Below, one piece after another: positions 50,980 through 58,871 of a DNA stretch of 64,000 nucleotides. Location: NCBI GenBank assembly GCA_022839105.1, contig JALHDH010000022.1, positions 1 through 64,000 on the forward strand. The letters are read 5' to 3'. The translations under genes and the position numbers were made by a program. The notes under the pieces were generated by a model that was given only the letters and a program-made list of their open reading frames with translations, had not been told where the DNA came from and made no database searches. Position 1 is the first letter of the stretch, and the number at the start of each line of letters is the position of its first letter. This DNA is from a bacterium (GTDB lineage Bacteria > Vulcanimicrobiota > Xenobia > Xenobiales > Xenobiaceae).

Positions 50980-50997
50980 CCAGGTCGATCGACCTGG
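50980..50997. other. Perfect 18-bp palindrome
   Basis: CCAGGTCGATCGACCTGG is perfectly self-complementary with no loop, 9 bases after the M20 stop. It may be an operator-like site or part of a compound terminator with the hairpin that follows it. Confidence 0.55.
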
Positions 50998-50999
50998 TC

Positions 51000-51042
51000 C
51001 GCAGGCCCGGACGGCAACCCTGCCGGCCGGGCCTGCGTTTTT
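51000..51042 (+). terminator. Intrinsic terminator after the M20 gene
   Basis: CGCAGGCCCGG pairs perfectly with CCGGGCCTGCG around a 16-base loop and is followed by TTTTT. Confidence 0.85.
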
Positions 51043-51111
51043 CCCCTGGATGGGAAGAGAACCGCCTGTCTGGCGACCGGAGGATCAGGATTCGGATCGG
51101 AGGGAATGAGG

Positions 51112-52269
51112 ATGTCAGAGCGGATCTGTCCCCACTGCGGCGCCCGGGGTCGGGTCGATGCGGCCCTGTGCTGCGCGGAGTGCGGCACCTGGCTTGAATA
51201 CGGGGAGGATGGGCGCCTGCGGGGCTTGCCCGAGGCCCTGGACTGCCCCTGCGGGATCCGCAACCCCGTCAGTCGGGAGGACTGCGAGGGCTGCGGGCGG
51301 GTCCTGCAGGAACGCTGCCCGCTCTGCGGGGGCCTGCATCCCCGGGGCCGCCGGATCTGTCCGCGAACGGGTCAGGGGCTCCCCGGACGGGGTCCTTCCC
51401 GCCTGGTCCTGGCCCTGGCGGGGGTGTTCCTGGTGGCCCTGGCCACCTGGGTCCTGGCCAGGCCGCCCGCCGGGTTGCCCGGGCTGGGGCCCCGCCTGGA
51501 CGTGATCTTCGTCCTGGATGCCACGGGCAGCATGGGAGACGAGATCGACGCCGTCAAGGAGCACCTGCGCTCCATGATCGCCCGGATCCAGGCGGGAAGC
51601 CCGGCTCCTCGGGTTCGCTTCGGCCTGGTGGCCTACCGGGACCACGGCGATGAATTCCTGACCCGGGTCTTCGATCTCTCCGAGGATCCGGCTCGCGTCG
51701 AGGCCGCTGTGAGGCGCCTGGAAGCCGACGGAGGAGGGGATACCCCGGAGGCCGTGGCCGAGGCCCTGCACGCCGCGATTCACCAGATCCGCTGGGATTC
51801 GGACCGGTCGACCTCCCGGCTCTTGTTCCTGATCGGCGACGCCGCCCCCCACCAGGACGCCGGGCTGGATTTCCGGGCCCAGGTGCGCGAGGCCAGGGCC
51901 CGGGGGATCACGGTGCACGCCCTGGGGGGCAGCGGCATCCAGGAGAGCGGGGAGAAGGAGTTCCGCGAGGTGGCCGAGCTGGGCCAGGGTCGCTTCGAGT
52001 TCCTGACCTATCGCCAGGAGGTGGTCCGCGCGGACGGCTCGACCGGACACGTGTTGTACCAGGGAGGAGCCGCCTATGAGGCCTCGGGCGAGGATCCGGC
52101 CTGGAGGCGGGGAGCCTCCCGGCTCTTGAGGGAGGGCAAGGCCCGCGCCGTTCCGGCAAGCGCCGCCCCGCCGGCTCCGCTTCCCGGCGCCGACCTGCAG
52201 AACAACCTGGACACGGTCCTGACCGAGAGCGTGATGGACGAAGCCCGCAAAATGGGGGTTTCCTATTAG
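51112..52269 (+). CDS. Zinc-ribbon/VWA membrane protein
   Basis: The 385-residue product starts with an ~85-residue Cys-rich region (CPHCGARG, CCAECG, CPCG, CEGCG, CPLCGG), probably three zinc ribbons. One membrane helix follows (LVLALAGVFLVALATWVLA), then a von Willebrand A domain with a MIDAS-type site (VIFVLDATGSMGDEID, in which Thr-Gly-Ser replaces the usual DxSxS form) and LLFLIGDAAPHQDAG. VWA domains bind proteins through a metal. ATG 51112 has GGAGG eight bases upstream and is preferred over 51106. Confidence 0.82.
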   Translation: MSERICPHCGARGRVDAALCCAECGTWLEYGEDGRLRGLPEALDCPCGIRNPVSREDCEGCGRVLQERCPLCGGLHPRGRRICPRTGQGLPGRGPSRLVLALAGVFLVALATWVLARPPAGLPGLGPRLDVIFVLDATGSMGDEIDAVKEHLRSMIARIQAGSPAPRVRFGLVAYRDHGDEFLTRVFDLSEDPARVEAAVRRLEADGGGDTPEAVAEALHAAIHQIRWDSDRSTSRLLFLIGDAAPHQDAGLDFRAQVREARARGITVHALGGSGIQESGEKEFREVAELGQGRFEFLTYRQEVVRADGSTGHVLYQGGAAYEASGEDPAWRRGASRLLREGKARAVPASAAPPAPLPGADLQNNLDTVLTESVMDEARKMGVSY

Positions 52270-52318
52270 GGGAGCCAGGGGCACCAGGCTCCCTCACCTG
52301 GTTGATGCGGGCAGGCGA

Positions 52319-52380
52319 ACTGGACGATCGGGCACCGATTCTGGTCCGGATCGGCTCAGGAGTGGCCTTCAAGCATGGGA
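52319..52380. repeat. Direct repeat, copy A (downstream of methyltransferase)
   Basis: This 62-base stretch matches 53267-53328 at about 51 of 62 positions without gaps. The shared core is GGCCTTCAAGCATGGG. It starts inside the last codons of the methyltransferase gene (minus strand). Confidence 0.75.
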
Positions 52381-53166
52381 TCCAGGACCCGGGCTCGGCC
52401 CCCGGCGCCTGGCGACCCAGACGTATTCGTTGCCCTCGTCCACCGACTGCCCCAGAAAACCACCCTCCAGGCGCTCCAGTTCGAAGCCCTCGACTTCCAG
52501 CAGAAGCCTCCACTCGCGGCCGTAGATCCAGGTCAGCTCGAGGTCGTGGAGGCCGGACTCCACCAGTCGCCCCGTGGCATCGAACCGTTCCAGCCGCATC
52601 CGGATGTGCTTGAACTGCTCGACCAGGTCGGAGCGGGGGCACCAATGGCTCTGGACGAGGCGCCCGCCATCCGGAGTCTCCGTCGCGCCATCCACGCGGA
52701 CGGCGGTGTAGCGGGGCAGCAGGAGCGGGTCGGGTTGGAAGAAGTTTCCGGCGAAGCGGCCTCCGTCCGCCAGGTGGGCGGCCACCCGCCGCAGGCAGGC
52801 GCGCTGTTCTTCCTGGGTCCGCAGGTGCAGGAAGGCCCGGAAGGGCACGTAGACCAGCCCGAAGCGGCGGCCGAGGTCGAAGTGGGCCATGCTGGCCTCG
52901 ACCAGCGTGACCCGCCGCGAGACCTCGGGTGGCTCCTCGGCCAGGACCTGCCTCGCCCGCCCCAGCATCGCGGCCGAGAGATCCAGGCCCACGACCTCGA
53001 TCCCGTTCCGGGCCAGGTGCAGTCCGACCCGGCCGGTCCCGTAGGCCAGTTCCAGCACGGGCCCGCCGGCCTCTCGGGCCAGGGCCAGGTAGAACTCGCG
53101 CTCTCCCGCCATGAAGTCCTCAGGGTGGAGCAGGTCGTAGAGATCCGGACGCTGCGTGTACTGCAT
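52369..53166 (-). CDS. Class I SAM-dependent methyltransferase
   Basis: The 265-residue product has the SAM-binding motif VLELAYGTGRVGLHLARNGIEVVGLDLS (motif I as E/DxxxGxG), ASMAHFDLGRRFGLVYVPFRAF and a C-terminal sheet (LLEVEGFELERLEGGF). It begins QYTQRPDLYDLLHPEDF, typical of small-molecule methyltransferases. The substrate is unknown. ATG 53166 is used because the upstream in-frame sequence is low-complexity. The gene is flanked by an imperfect 62-base direct repeat. Confidence 0.84.
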   Translation of the reverse strand: MQYTQRPDLYDLLHPEDFMAGEREFYLALAREAGGPVLELAYGTGRVGLHLARNGIEVVGLDLSAAMLGRARQVLAEEPPEVSRRVTLVEASMAHFDLGRRFGLVYVPFRAFLHLRTQEEQRACLRRVAAHLADGGRFAGNFFQPDPLLLPRYTAVRVDGATETPDGGRLVQSHWCPRSDLVEQFKHIRMRLERFDATGRLVESGLHDLELTWIYGREWRLLLEVEGFELERLEGGFLGQSVDEGNEYVWVARRRGPSPGPGSHA

Positions 53167-53266
53167 GGGAGGCCGGTTCGCGAGCCTTCGCGGCCCTCCT
53201 GCGGCCCCTCTCCAGCCTCGCGGCTCGGCGGTGGGGCACCCTGTCCTGCTGGACTGGAGCGGGCGC

Positions 53267-53328
53267 TCCGGACGACCGGCCACCGATGCTGGTCAGGACC
53301 GTCCCAGGAGAGGCCTTCAAGCATGGGC
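53267..53328. repeat. Direct repeat, copy B (upstream of methyltransferase)
   Basis: This is the partner of 52319-52380, in the same orientation and about 82 percent identical. It lies in the 212-base gap between argD and the methyltransferase. That gap holds no other feature that I can support. Confidence 0.75.
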
Positions 53329-53378
53329 ATCGACAACGTGGTTGATGGAGGAAAACCGTGCGGGAGGAGCCTTTGGGA

Positions 53379-54557
53379 TCAGCCCGCGGGACTTGCGACG
53401 GGCGTCGGTGGATTCGAACGGGCTGCCTCCACGGCCTGCGCCACGATCCGGGTTGCCGTCAGGACCTCCTCCTCCGAGACGTTCAGCGGGGGCAGCAGAC
53501 GCACCACCCTCCCGGCCGTCACATTCAGCAGCAGGCCCGATTGGCGGGCCAAGGCCACCACCCGGCTGCCTTCGAAGGGTAACTCGAGGCCGACCATCAG
53601 GCCGCGCCCGCGCACCTGGGCAGAGGGTATGGCCTTCCGCAATTCATCCATCAACAACCTTCCCATGTGGGTGGCGTTTTCCAGCAGGCCCTCTTCCGAG
53701 AGGACCCTCAAAGTGGCCAGGGCGGCCGCGCAGCAGACGGGGTTGCCCCCGAAGGTCGACCCGTGATCGCCGGGCTGCAGGGCCTCGGCTGCCGGGCCCC
53801 GAGCCCCGAAGGCCCCGATGGGGAGGCCTCCCCCCAGGCCCTTGGCCAGCGTCACCACGTCGGCGTCATGGCTGGCCAGGAAGGATCCGGTCCGGCCCAT
53901 TCCCGTCTGGACCTCGTCCGCCACCAACAGGCAACCCGTTTCGTCGCACAACCGTCGAACCCGGGACAGGAAGTCGGGGGGAGGCACTCGGATGCCGCCT
54001 TCGCCCTGGATCGGCTCGACGACCACGGCGGCCACGGTTTCATCCAGGACCTCGGCCAGGGCCTGGATGTCGCCAAAGGGAACGAAGGTGAACCCCTCGG
54101 GCATCGGGCCGAAGCCAGCCCTGAAGTCAGGCCTGTCGGTGGCCGCCAAAGTCGCCATGGTTCGACCGTGGAATGAACCCTGCATGGCGACCAGGCGCAC
54201 CCGTCGGGCCTGGCCCAGGCGGTGGAAGTGCTTGCGGACCAGCTTGAACGCGCCCTCATTGGCCTCTGCGCCGCTGTTGCAGAGGAAGACCCGCTCGCCG
54301 ACTCCTCGACGCACCAACTCCCGGGCCAGTTTCGAACCCGGGCTTGAGTGATACAGGTTCGAACAGTGCAGTAACTGGCCCGCTTGATCCCGGATGGCCT
54401 TGACGACGGCCGGGTGGCAGTGCCCCACCCCGTTGACGGCGAGACCCCCCAAGAAATCCAGATAGCTGCGCCCGTCGGCGTCCCAGACACGGCTGCCCAG
54501 GCCCCGGACGATTTCCAGGGGTTGCCGGGCATAGGTACACATCAAGCAGTCTGGCAC
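53379..54557 (-). CDS. argD: Acetylornithine aminotransferase
   Basis: ArgD transaminates N-acetylglutamate semialdehyde to N-acetylornithine using PLP. The 392-residue product has normal length, with LDFLGGLAVNGVGHCHP, FLCNSGAEANEGAFKLVRKH, the PLP lysine in VVTLAKGLGGGLPIGAFG (Lys239) and GSTFGGNPVCCAAA. The start is GTG 54557 with GAGGAGG about five bases upstream, overlapping the end of argB by 16 bases. It is the last gene of the argC-led operon. Confidence 0.94.
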   Translation of the reverse strand: MPDCLMCTYARQPLEIVRGLGSRVWDADGRSYLDFLGGLAVNGVGHCHPAVVKAIRDQAGQLLHCSNLYHSSPGSKLARELVRRGVGERVFLCNSGAEANEGAFKLVRKHFHRLGQARRVRLVAMQGSFHGRTMATLAATDRPDFRAGFGPMPEGFTFVPFGDIQALAEVLDETVAAVVVEPIQGEGGIRVPPPDFLSRVRRLCDETGCLLVADEVQTGMGRTGSFLASHDADVVTLAKGLGGGLPIGAFGARGPAAEALQPGDHGSTFGGNPVCCAAALATLRVLSEEGLLENATHMGRLLMDELRKAIPSAQVRGRGLMVGLELPFEGSRVVALARQSGLLLNVTAGRVVRLLPPLNVSEEEVLTATRIVAQAVEAARSNPPTPVASPAG

Positions 54558-55417
54558 AAGGCCTCCTCACAGGTCGTGACGGTGGTGCCTGCGGCCCGCC
54601 CTGGAACCAGGGCGTCCCGCAGGGCGTGGGGGCGGCGCCCGTCCAGGACCTGCACGGTCTGCACCCCGGCCGACAGGGTCTGCAGGACGGCCTCGACCTT
54701 CGGGATCATCCCTCCCTGTACGGCCCCTCCGGCCTTCAGTTGCCGCAGTTCCTGACCGGTACAGTTCCGCATGGCTGTTTCGGGGTCGTCGGGGTTGGTG
54801 CGGATGCCGTCGACGTCGGTCAGCAGGACCAACCGACTGGCGTTCAGGGCGGCGGCCACCGCGGAGGCGATTGTGTCTGCGTTCACGTTGTAGGCCTGCC
54901 CCCCGGCATCCGCACCCAGAGGCGCTACGACCGGCACGAAACCGGACCCCAGGAGCGTCTGCAGCAGGTCGGGATTGACCGCGGACACTTCGCCCACCAG
55001 ACCCAGGTCCGCACTCTTGCCGGTCACCCGGACCGTCCCGCCGTCCCCGGCGCAGAAGCCCACTGCCGGGATGCCCAGGGCCTGCAGCCCTGCAACCAGG
55101 GCCCGGTTGGTACTGCCGACCAGGACCCGTTGGGTCACCACCAGGGCCGCTTCGTCGGTCACCCGCAGGCCGCCCACGAAACGGGGCTCCAATCCCTGTC
55201 TGCGCATTTCCTGGCTGACCTCGGGACCGCCGCCGTGGACCAGCACGACCCGGACCCCCTGGCCGTGCAGTCGGGCCACGTCCTGCAGGCAGGCGGCACG
55301 CAGATCGGAGTCTACCATCGCGGCCCCTCCGTATTTCACCACCACTGTGGTGCCGGAGATTCGGTGGGCGGTTCGGGGTCCGATTTCGATCGGGGGATTC
55401 TTCAGGGTCTGGTTCAC
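54542..55417 (-). CDS. argB: Acetylglutamate kinase
   Basis: ArgB phosphorylates N-acetylglutamate. The 291-residue product has the amino-acid kinase motifs VVVKYGGAAM, VLVHGGGPEVSQEM, YNVNADTIASAVAAAL, LLTDVDGI and GGMIPKVEAVLQ. An extension that would mark the arginine-feedback type (an N-terminal kinked helix, here LKNPPIEIGPRTAHRI) is present only in short form. GTG 55417 overlaps the argJ stop (GTGA). Confidence 0.95.
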   Translation of the reverse strand: MNQTLKNPPIEIGPRTAHRISGTTVVVKYGGAAMVDSDLRAACLQDVARLHGQGVRVVLVHGGGPEVSQEMRRQGLEPRFVGGLRVTDEAALVVTQRVLVGSTNRALVAGLQALGIPAVGFCAGDGGTVRVTGKSADLGLVGEVSAVNPDLLQTLLGSGFVPVVAPLGADAGGQAYNVNADTIASAVAAALNASRLVLLTDVDGIRTNPDDPETAMRNCTGQELRQLKAGGAVQGGMIPKVEAVLQTLSAGVQTVQVLDGRRPHALRDALVPGRAAGTTVTTCEEALCQTA

Positions 55418-56553
55418 GTGCGATAGCTCCCGTTGATTTCCACGTAGCGTTCCGTCAGGTCGCATCCCCAGGCGGTCGAGCAGGCCTCGCCAGCACCCAG
55501 ATGGGCAAATAGCCGCACTTCCGGGCCCAGCATCTGCTGCCGGGCCTCGTCCTCGTCGAAGTCGACTGGGACGCCCTCTCGGCAGACGACCACGGTCCCG
55601 ATGCGGATTTCGACGTCTTCCGGGCGGAATTCGGCGCCGGAGCAACCCAGGGCCGCCAGGATCCGGCCCCAGTTCGGGTCTGCTCCGTAGATGGCGGTTT
55701 TCACCAGACTGGAACCGGCCACGACTCGGGCCGCCTGGCGGGCCTCGCCAGGACTGCCGGCGCCCTCGACCCGAACCTCCACCAGGCGCGTGGCCCCCTC
55801 GCCGTCCCGAGCGATGGCTCGGGCCAACCGGGCGCAGACCTCGGTGAGGGTCTCACGGAATTCATCCCGCAGGGGGCCAGGCAGGAACTCCCGGCCGCCC
55901 GCCAGCAGGACCACCATGTCGTTGGTGCTGGTGTCGCCGTCCACGGTCACCTGGTGGAAGGAGCGGTCGACCGCCTCCTTCAGCGCCGCCTGGAGTTCGG
56001 GTTGGGGGATGATGGCGTTGATGACCAGGAACCCCAGCATGGTGGCCATGTTGGGGTGAATCATGCCGGAACCTTTGGCGATCCCGGTCAGCGTGAAGTC
56101 TCCGACCCGTGCAGTGGCCAACTTGGGAACCGTGTCGGTCGTCATGATCGCCCGAGCAGCCTGCTCCCAGGTTCCTCCCAATCCGCAGGCCTCGTCCAGG
56201 CCCGTCAGGATCCCGTCCATCGGCAGAAGTACCCCGATGACCCCGGTAGAAGCGACCAGAACGGATTCTTCCGGAATGCCCAGCAGTCCGGCCGCATGGG
56301 CCGCGGTGGTCCGGGCGTCCCTGCGACCCTGCGGACCGGTGCAAGCATTGGCGTTGCAGGAATTGCACACCAGGGCCCGGATCGGGTTGAGCATGCGCTC
56401 CTGCGTCAGGAGCACCGGCGCCGCCTTCACCCGGTTGGTCGTGAAGACGCCTGCGGCGACGCAGGGATGGTCCGCGAACAACACTGCCAGGTCCGGTTCG
56501 CCGGAGGCGCGCAAGCCGGCTGAGGCGGTGCCGACCCGGAATCCTGGAATCAT
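55414..56553 (-). CDS. argJ: Bifunctional ornithine acetyltransferase/N-acetylglutamate synthase
   Basis: ArgJ transfers the acetyl group from N-acetylornithine to glutamate. In bifunctional forms it also uses acetyl-CoA. The 379-residue product is self-cleaving, and the autoproteolysis site Ala-Thr stands in GSGMIHPNMATMLGFLV (Thr171 is the nucleophile). VCNSCNANACTG, TVDGDTSTNDM and IYGADPNWGRILAALG are family hallmarks. ATG 56553 overlaps the ArgA-like stop (ATGA). The separate acetyltransferase next door suggests that ArgJ may supply only the transfer step. Confidence 0.95.
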   Translation of the reverse strand: MIPGFRVGTASAGLRASGEPDLAVLFADHPCVAAGVFTTNRVKAAPVLLTQERMLNPIRALVCNSCNANACTGPQGRRDARTTAAHAAGLLGIPEESVLVASTGVIGVLLPMDGILTGLDEACGLGGTWEQAARAIMTTDTVPKLATARVGDFTLTGIAKGSGMIHPNMATMLGFLVINAIIPQPELQAALKEAVDRSFHQVTVDGDTSTNDMVVLLAGGREFLPGPLRDEFRETLTEVCARLARAIARDGEGATRLVEVRVEGAGSPGEARQAARVVAGSSLVKTAIYGADPNWGRILAALGCSGAEFRPEDVEIRIGTVVVCREGVPVDFDEDEARQQMLGPEVRLFAHLGAGEACSTAWGCDLTERYVEINGSYRT

Positions 56554-57041
56554 GGGAGGATTCCTCCTGTATAGAGCATCGCGATCTCGTCGCACCGTTC
56601 CCGGCGCGGGCACAGACAGCAGTCCTTCCAGACTTTTTCGGGGAACTGCTCGAGGCCGACCCTCTGAAAGCCGCAGGTGGCGAAGAATCCGGGCTCTCGG
56701 GTCAGGCAGAACAGGCGCGAGTACCCCCTCTTCAGTCCCCTGCGGACCAGTTCTTCCACCAACTGGTGCCCCAGGCCGCGCCCTTGGTCTTCGAGGGCCA
56801 CGGCCAGAGTGCGGATTTCCGCCAGGTCCTTCTCTATCGGCAACAGCGAACCCAGGGCCTGCAACCGACCTTCTTCCTCGATCACCAGGAACTGGTCCAG
56901 GCGCCGATGCAGGTCCATGGGGCTTCTTGGAAGCAACAGCCCCTGCCTGGCATACAGGTCCACCAGTCGAGCCATGCCCTTCACATCGGAAGGTGCAGCC
57001 GGGCGCAATCCTGTCTGCATCATTGTGGCCTGCACCCTCAT
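56550..57041 (-). CDS. Short ArgA-like N-acetylglutamate synthase (GNAT)
   Basis: The 163-residue GNAT protein has LRPAAPSDVKGMARLVDLYARQGLLLPRS, LAEIRTLAVALEDQGRGLGHQLVEELV (acetyl-CoA loop QGRGLG), LTREPGFFATCGF and WKDCCLCPRRERCDEIAML. This is the pattern of short ArgA/Rv2747-type enzymes that acetylate glutamate or glutamine for arginine synthesis. It lacks the kinase-like regulatory domain of E. coli ArgA. It lies inside the arg operon, overlapping argC and argJ by four bases on each side. Confidence 0.87.
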   Translation of the reverse strand: MRVQATMMQTGLRPAAPSDVKGMARLVDLYARQGLLLPRSPMDLHRRLDQFLVIEEEGRLQALGSLLPIEKDLAEIRTLAVALEDQGRGLGHQLVEELVRRGLKRGYSRLFCLTREPGFFATCGFQRVGLEQFPEKVWKDCCLCPRRERCDEIAMLYTGGILP

Positions 57042-58063
57042 GGGTAGACCGGCACCAGATCGAGACCGGCGGTCTCGTCCATGCCGAACATCAGGTTCAG
57101 GTTCTGGATGGCCTGCCCGGCCGCCCCCTTCACCAGGTTGTCGATGACCGACACCACGGTGGCGCGCCCCGTACGCGCGTCGAATCTGGGCGCCACGTGG
57201 CAGCGATTCGAGCCCGTCACATGCCCGGTTGCGGGCAGCGTCTCCGAGCGCACCTGCACGAAGGGCTCATCCCGATAGAAGTCTTCATACAGCGGGCTCA
57301 GATCCTGGATCGGGGTCCGGGTGTAGGCCGTCGTCATGATGCCCCGCTTCATCGGCACCAGGTGTGGCGTGAAGGTCACCCTGACGGGCCTGCCTGCCAG
57401 GTCCGACAGGGTCTGCTCCAGTTCCGGGGTGTGGCGGTGCTGGCCCGCTACGGCGTAGGCTGCGACGCTGCCGTCAGCCTCGCAGAAGTGGCTGAAGAGG
57501 GACGTCTTGCGCCCGGCGCCCGACAGCCCCGACTTCGAGTCCAGGACCAGGAAGTCCAGGTCAGCCATCCCGTTTTTGACCAGGGGCGCCAGGGCCAGGG
57601 CCGCCGAGGTGGGATAGCACCCGGGGTTGGCCACGAGGCGGGCACCCCGGATCCTGTCACGATACAGTTCAGGCAGACCGTAGACTGCCTGGGGCAGCAG
57701 GTCCTGGCGGGGGTGTTCCACTTCATACCAGCGCTCGAAGCTCCGAGCATCCTTCAGGCGGAAGTCGGCGCCCAGGTCGATCACCCGGATCCCGGCATCC
57801 AGCATTTCTCCGGCCAGGGCGGCGCTGGCTCCGTGAGGCAGCGCCATCAGCACGACGTCGCACCCCTCGAAGGCAGCAGCCGTCGTGGGGCCTGGCGCCT
57901 GGTCGATCAGCCCGGCCAGGTGCCCGTAGAGGGCCTCCATCGGCCGCCCCGCCGTGGAGTCGGCACTGAGAGCCGTGACCTGCACGCCGGGGTGGCCACG
58001 CAGCAGGCGCAGCAACTCGACCCCGACGTAACCTGTGGCACCAGCCAGACCGGCGTGAATCAT
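57038..58063 (-). CDS. argC: N-acetyl-gamma-glutamyl-phosphate reductase
   Basis: ArgC reduces N-acetylglutamyl phosphate to the semialdehyde with NADPH. The 341-residue product has GATGYVGVELLRLLRGHP for nucleotide binding, catalytic Cys149 in LVANPGCYPTSA, LSGAGRK and VPMKRGIMTTAY. ATG 58063 has AGGAGG upstream. A GTG at 58096 is in frame but would lie at the promoter. It is the first gene of the minus-strand arginine operon. Confidence 0.95.
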   Translation of the reverse strand: MIHAGLAGATGYVGVELLRLLRGHPGVQVTALSADSTAGRPMEALYGHLAGLIDQAPGPTTAAAFEGCDVVLMALPHGASAALAGEMLDAGIRVIDLGADFRLKDARSFERWYEVEHPRQDLLPQAVYGLPELYRDRIRGARLVANPGCYPTSAALALAPLVKNGMADLDFLVLDSKSGLSGAGRKTSLFSHFCEADGSVAAYAVAGQHRHTPELEQTLSDLAGRPVRVTFTPHLVPMKRGIMTTAYTRTPIQDLSPLYEDFYRDEPFVQVRSETLPATGHVTGSNRCHVAPRFDARTGRATVVSVIDNLVKGAAGQAIQNLNLMFGMDETAGLDLVPVYP

Positions 58064-58087
58064 CTTCGCGGACCTCCTGAGGGGGTC

Positions 58088-58116
58088 ACTATACACCTGG
58101 CGGCATAGTTATGCAA
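58088..58116 (-). promoter_or_regulatory. argC operon promoter with ARG box
   Basis: On the minus strand, TTGCAT (58116-58111) and TATAGT (58093-58088) are 17 bases apart. The -35 box overlaps the palindrome GCATA-GT-TATGC (plus strand 58103-58114), which resembles half of the AhrC-type ARG box. ArgR bound here would block RNA polymerase. Confidence 0.7.
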
Positions 58117-58187
58117 TACCCGATCCGCCGGGCAACCGAGGAACACCACGATGCTGCGCGAAACGTCCCGTTATCCTGGAGGTTCCA

Positions 58188-58649
58188 TTGAAAGGCACGA
58201 AGCGGCAACGGCAGGCTTTGATTTTGGAGATTGTGCGGCACCAGGCCGTCTCCAGCCAGTTCGAGATCGTGGACTCCCTGGCGGCGAGAGGGGTCACCAC
58301 CAATCAGGCCACCGTGTCCCGGGACCTGAGGGATCTGGGCCTGGTCCGTGCCCCTGATCGGGACGGGCGTCCCCGCTACGTGGTCCCCGCCGAGAACGCC
58401 GGTCGCACCTGGGAGGAGATCTCGGAACTGCTGTCCGACCATGTGTCTGATGTTGACTGGAGTCCCCAGTTGGTCGTCCTGAAGACCGACAGCGGCGCGG
58501 CCCATATGGTGGGGGTCGCCGTGGACTCGTTGCGGGAACCCGACATCGTGGGTACCGTGGCCGGCGACGACACCCTGCTGGTCGTCCCGCGCTCCGAGGC
58601 TGCCCGTGAGCGTCTGGTGGCCCGGTTTCTCGAGGTGGTGGGCGAGTAG
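58188..58649 (+). CDS. argR: Arginine repressor
   Basis: ArgR/AhrC is a hexameric, arginine-dependent regulator. The 153-residue product has the N-terminal winged helix (ALILEIVRHQAVSSQFEIVDSLAARGVTTNQATVSRDLRDLGLV) and the C-terminal oligomerisation domain with the arginine-binding motif VAGDDTLLVVPRSEAA. The start is TTG 58188 with GGAGG five bases upstream. It is divergent from argC and upstream of argG, so it can control both. Confidence 0.94.
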   Translation: MKGTKRQRQALILEIVRHQAVSSQFEIVDSLAARGVTTNQATVSRDLRDLGLVRAPDRDGRPRYVVPAENAGRTWEEISELLSDHVSDVDWSPQLVVLKTDSGAAHMVGVAVDSLREPDIVGTVAGDDTLLVVPRSEAARERLVARFLEVVGE

Positions 58650-58747
58650 TTCCGGGCGGCAGGCCTCCGACACGCCTGGCCTGCGCCGGACTGGACTCCA
58701 GTCCGCTCGCCGCCGTCCTGTCGGGTGCAGCAATGATGGCGGCTTGG

Positions 58748-58776
58748 TTGCATAAGTATTCATGTCATGCTAGTTT
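58748..58776 (+). promoter_or_regulatory. argG promoter with ARG box
   Basis: TTGCAT (58748-58753) and TAGTTT (58771-58776) are 17 bases apart. The stretch TTGCATAAGTATTCATG (58748-58764) reads CATGAATACTTATGCAA on the other strand, very close to the Bacillus AhrC consensus CATGAATAAAAATKCAA. The operator thus covers the -35 box and spacer. Confidence 0.78.
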
Positions 58777-58871
58777 GATGCACCAGGGCCGAGGCGCGGA
58801 CAGGCCATGTGGACCCTGGCGGCGTCCGGGGGCTTCCGGCGTCTGCAACCCCAGAAGGAAGGCATCCCATC

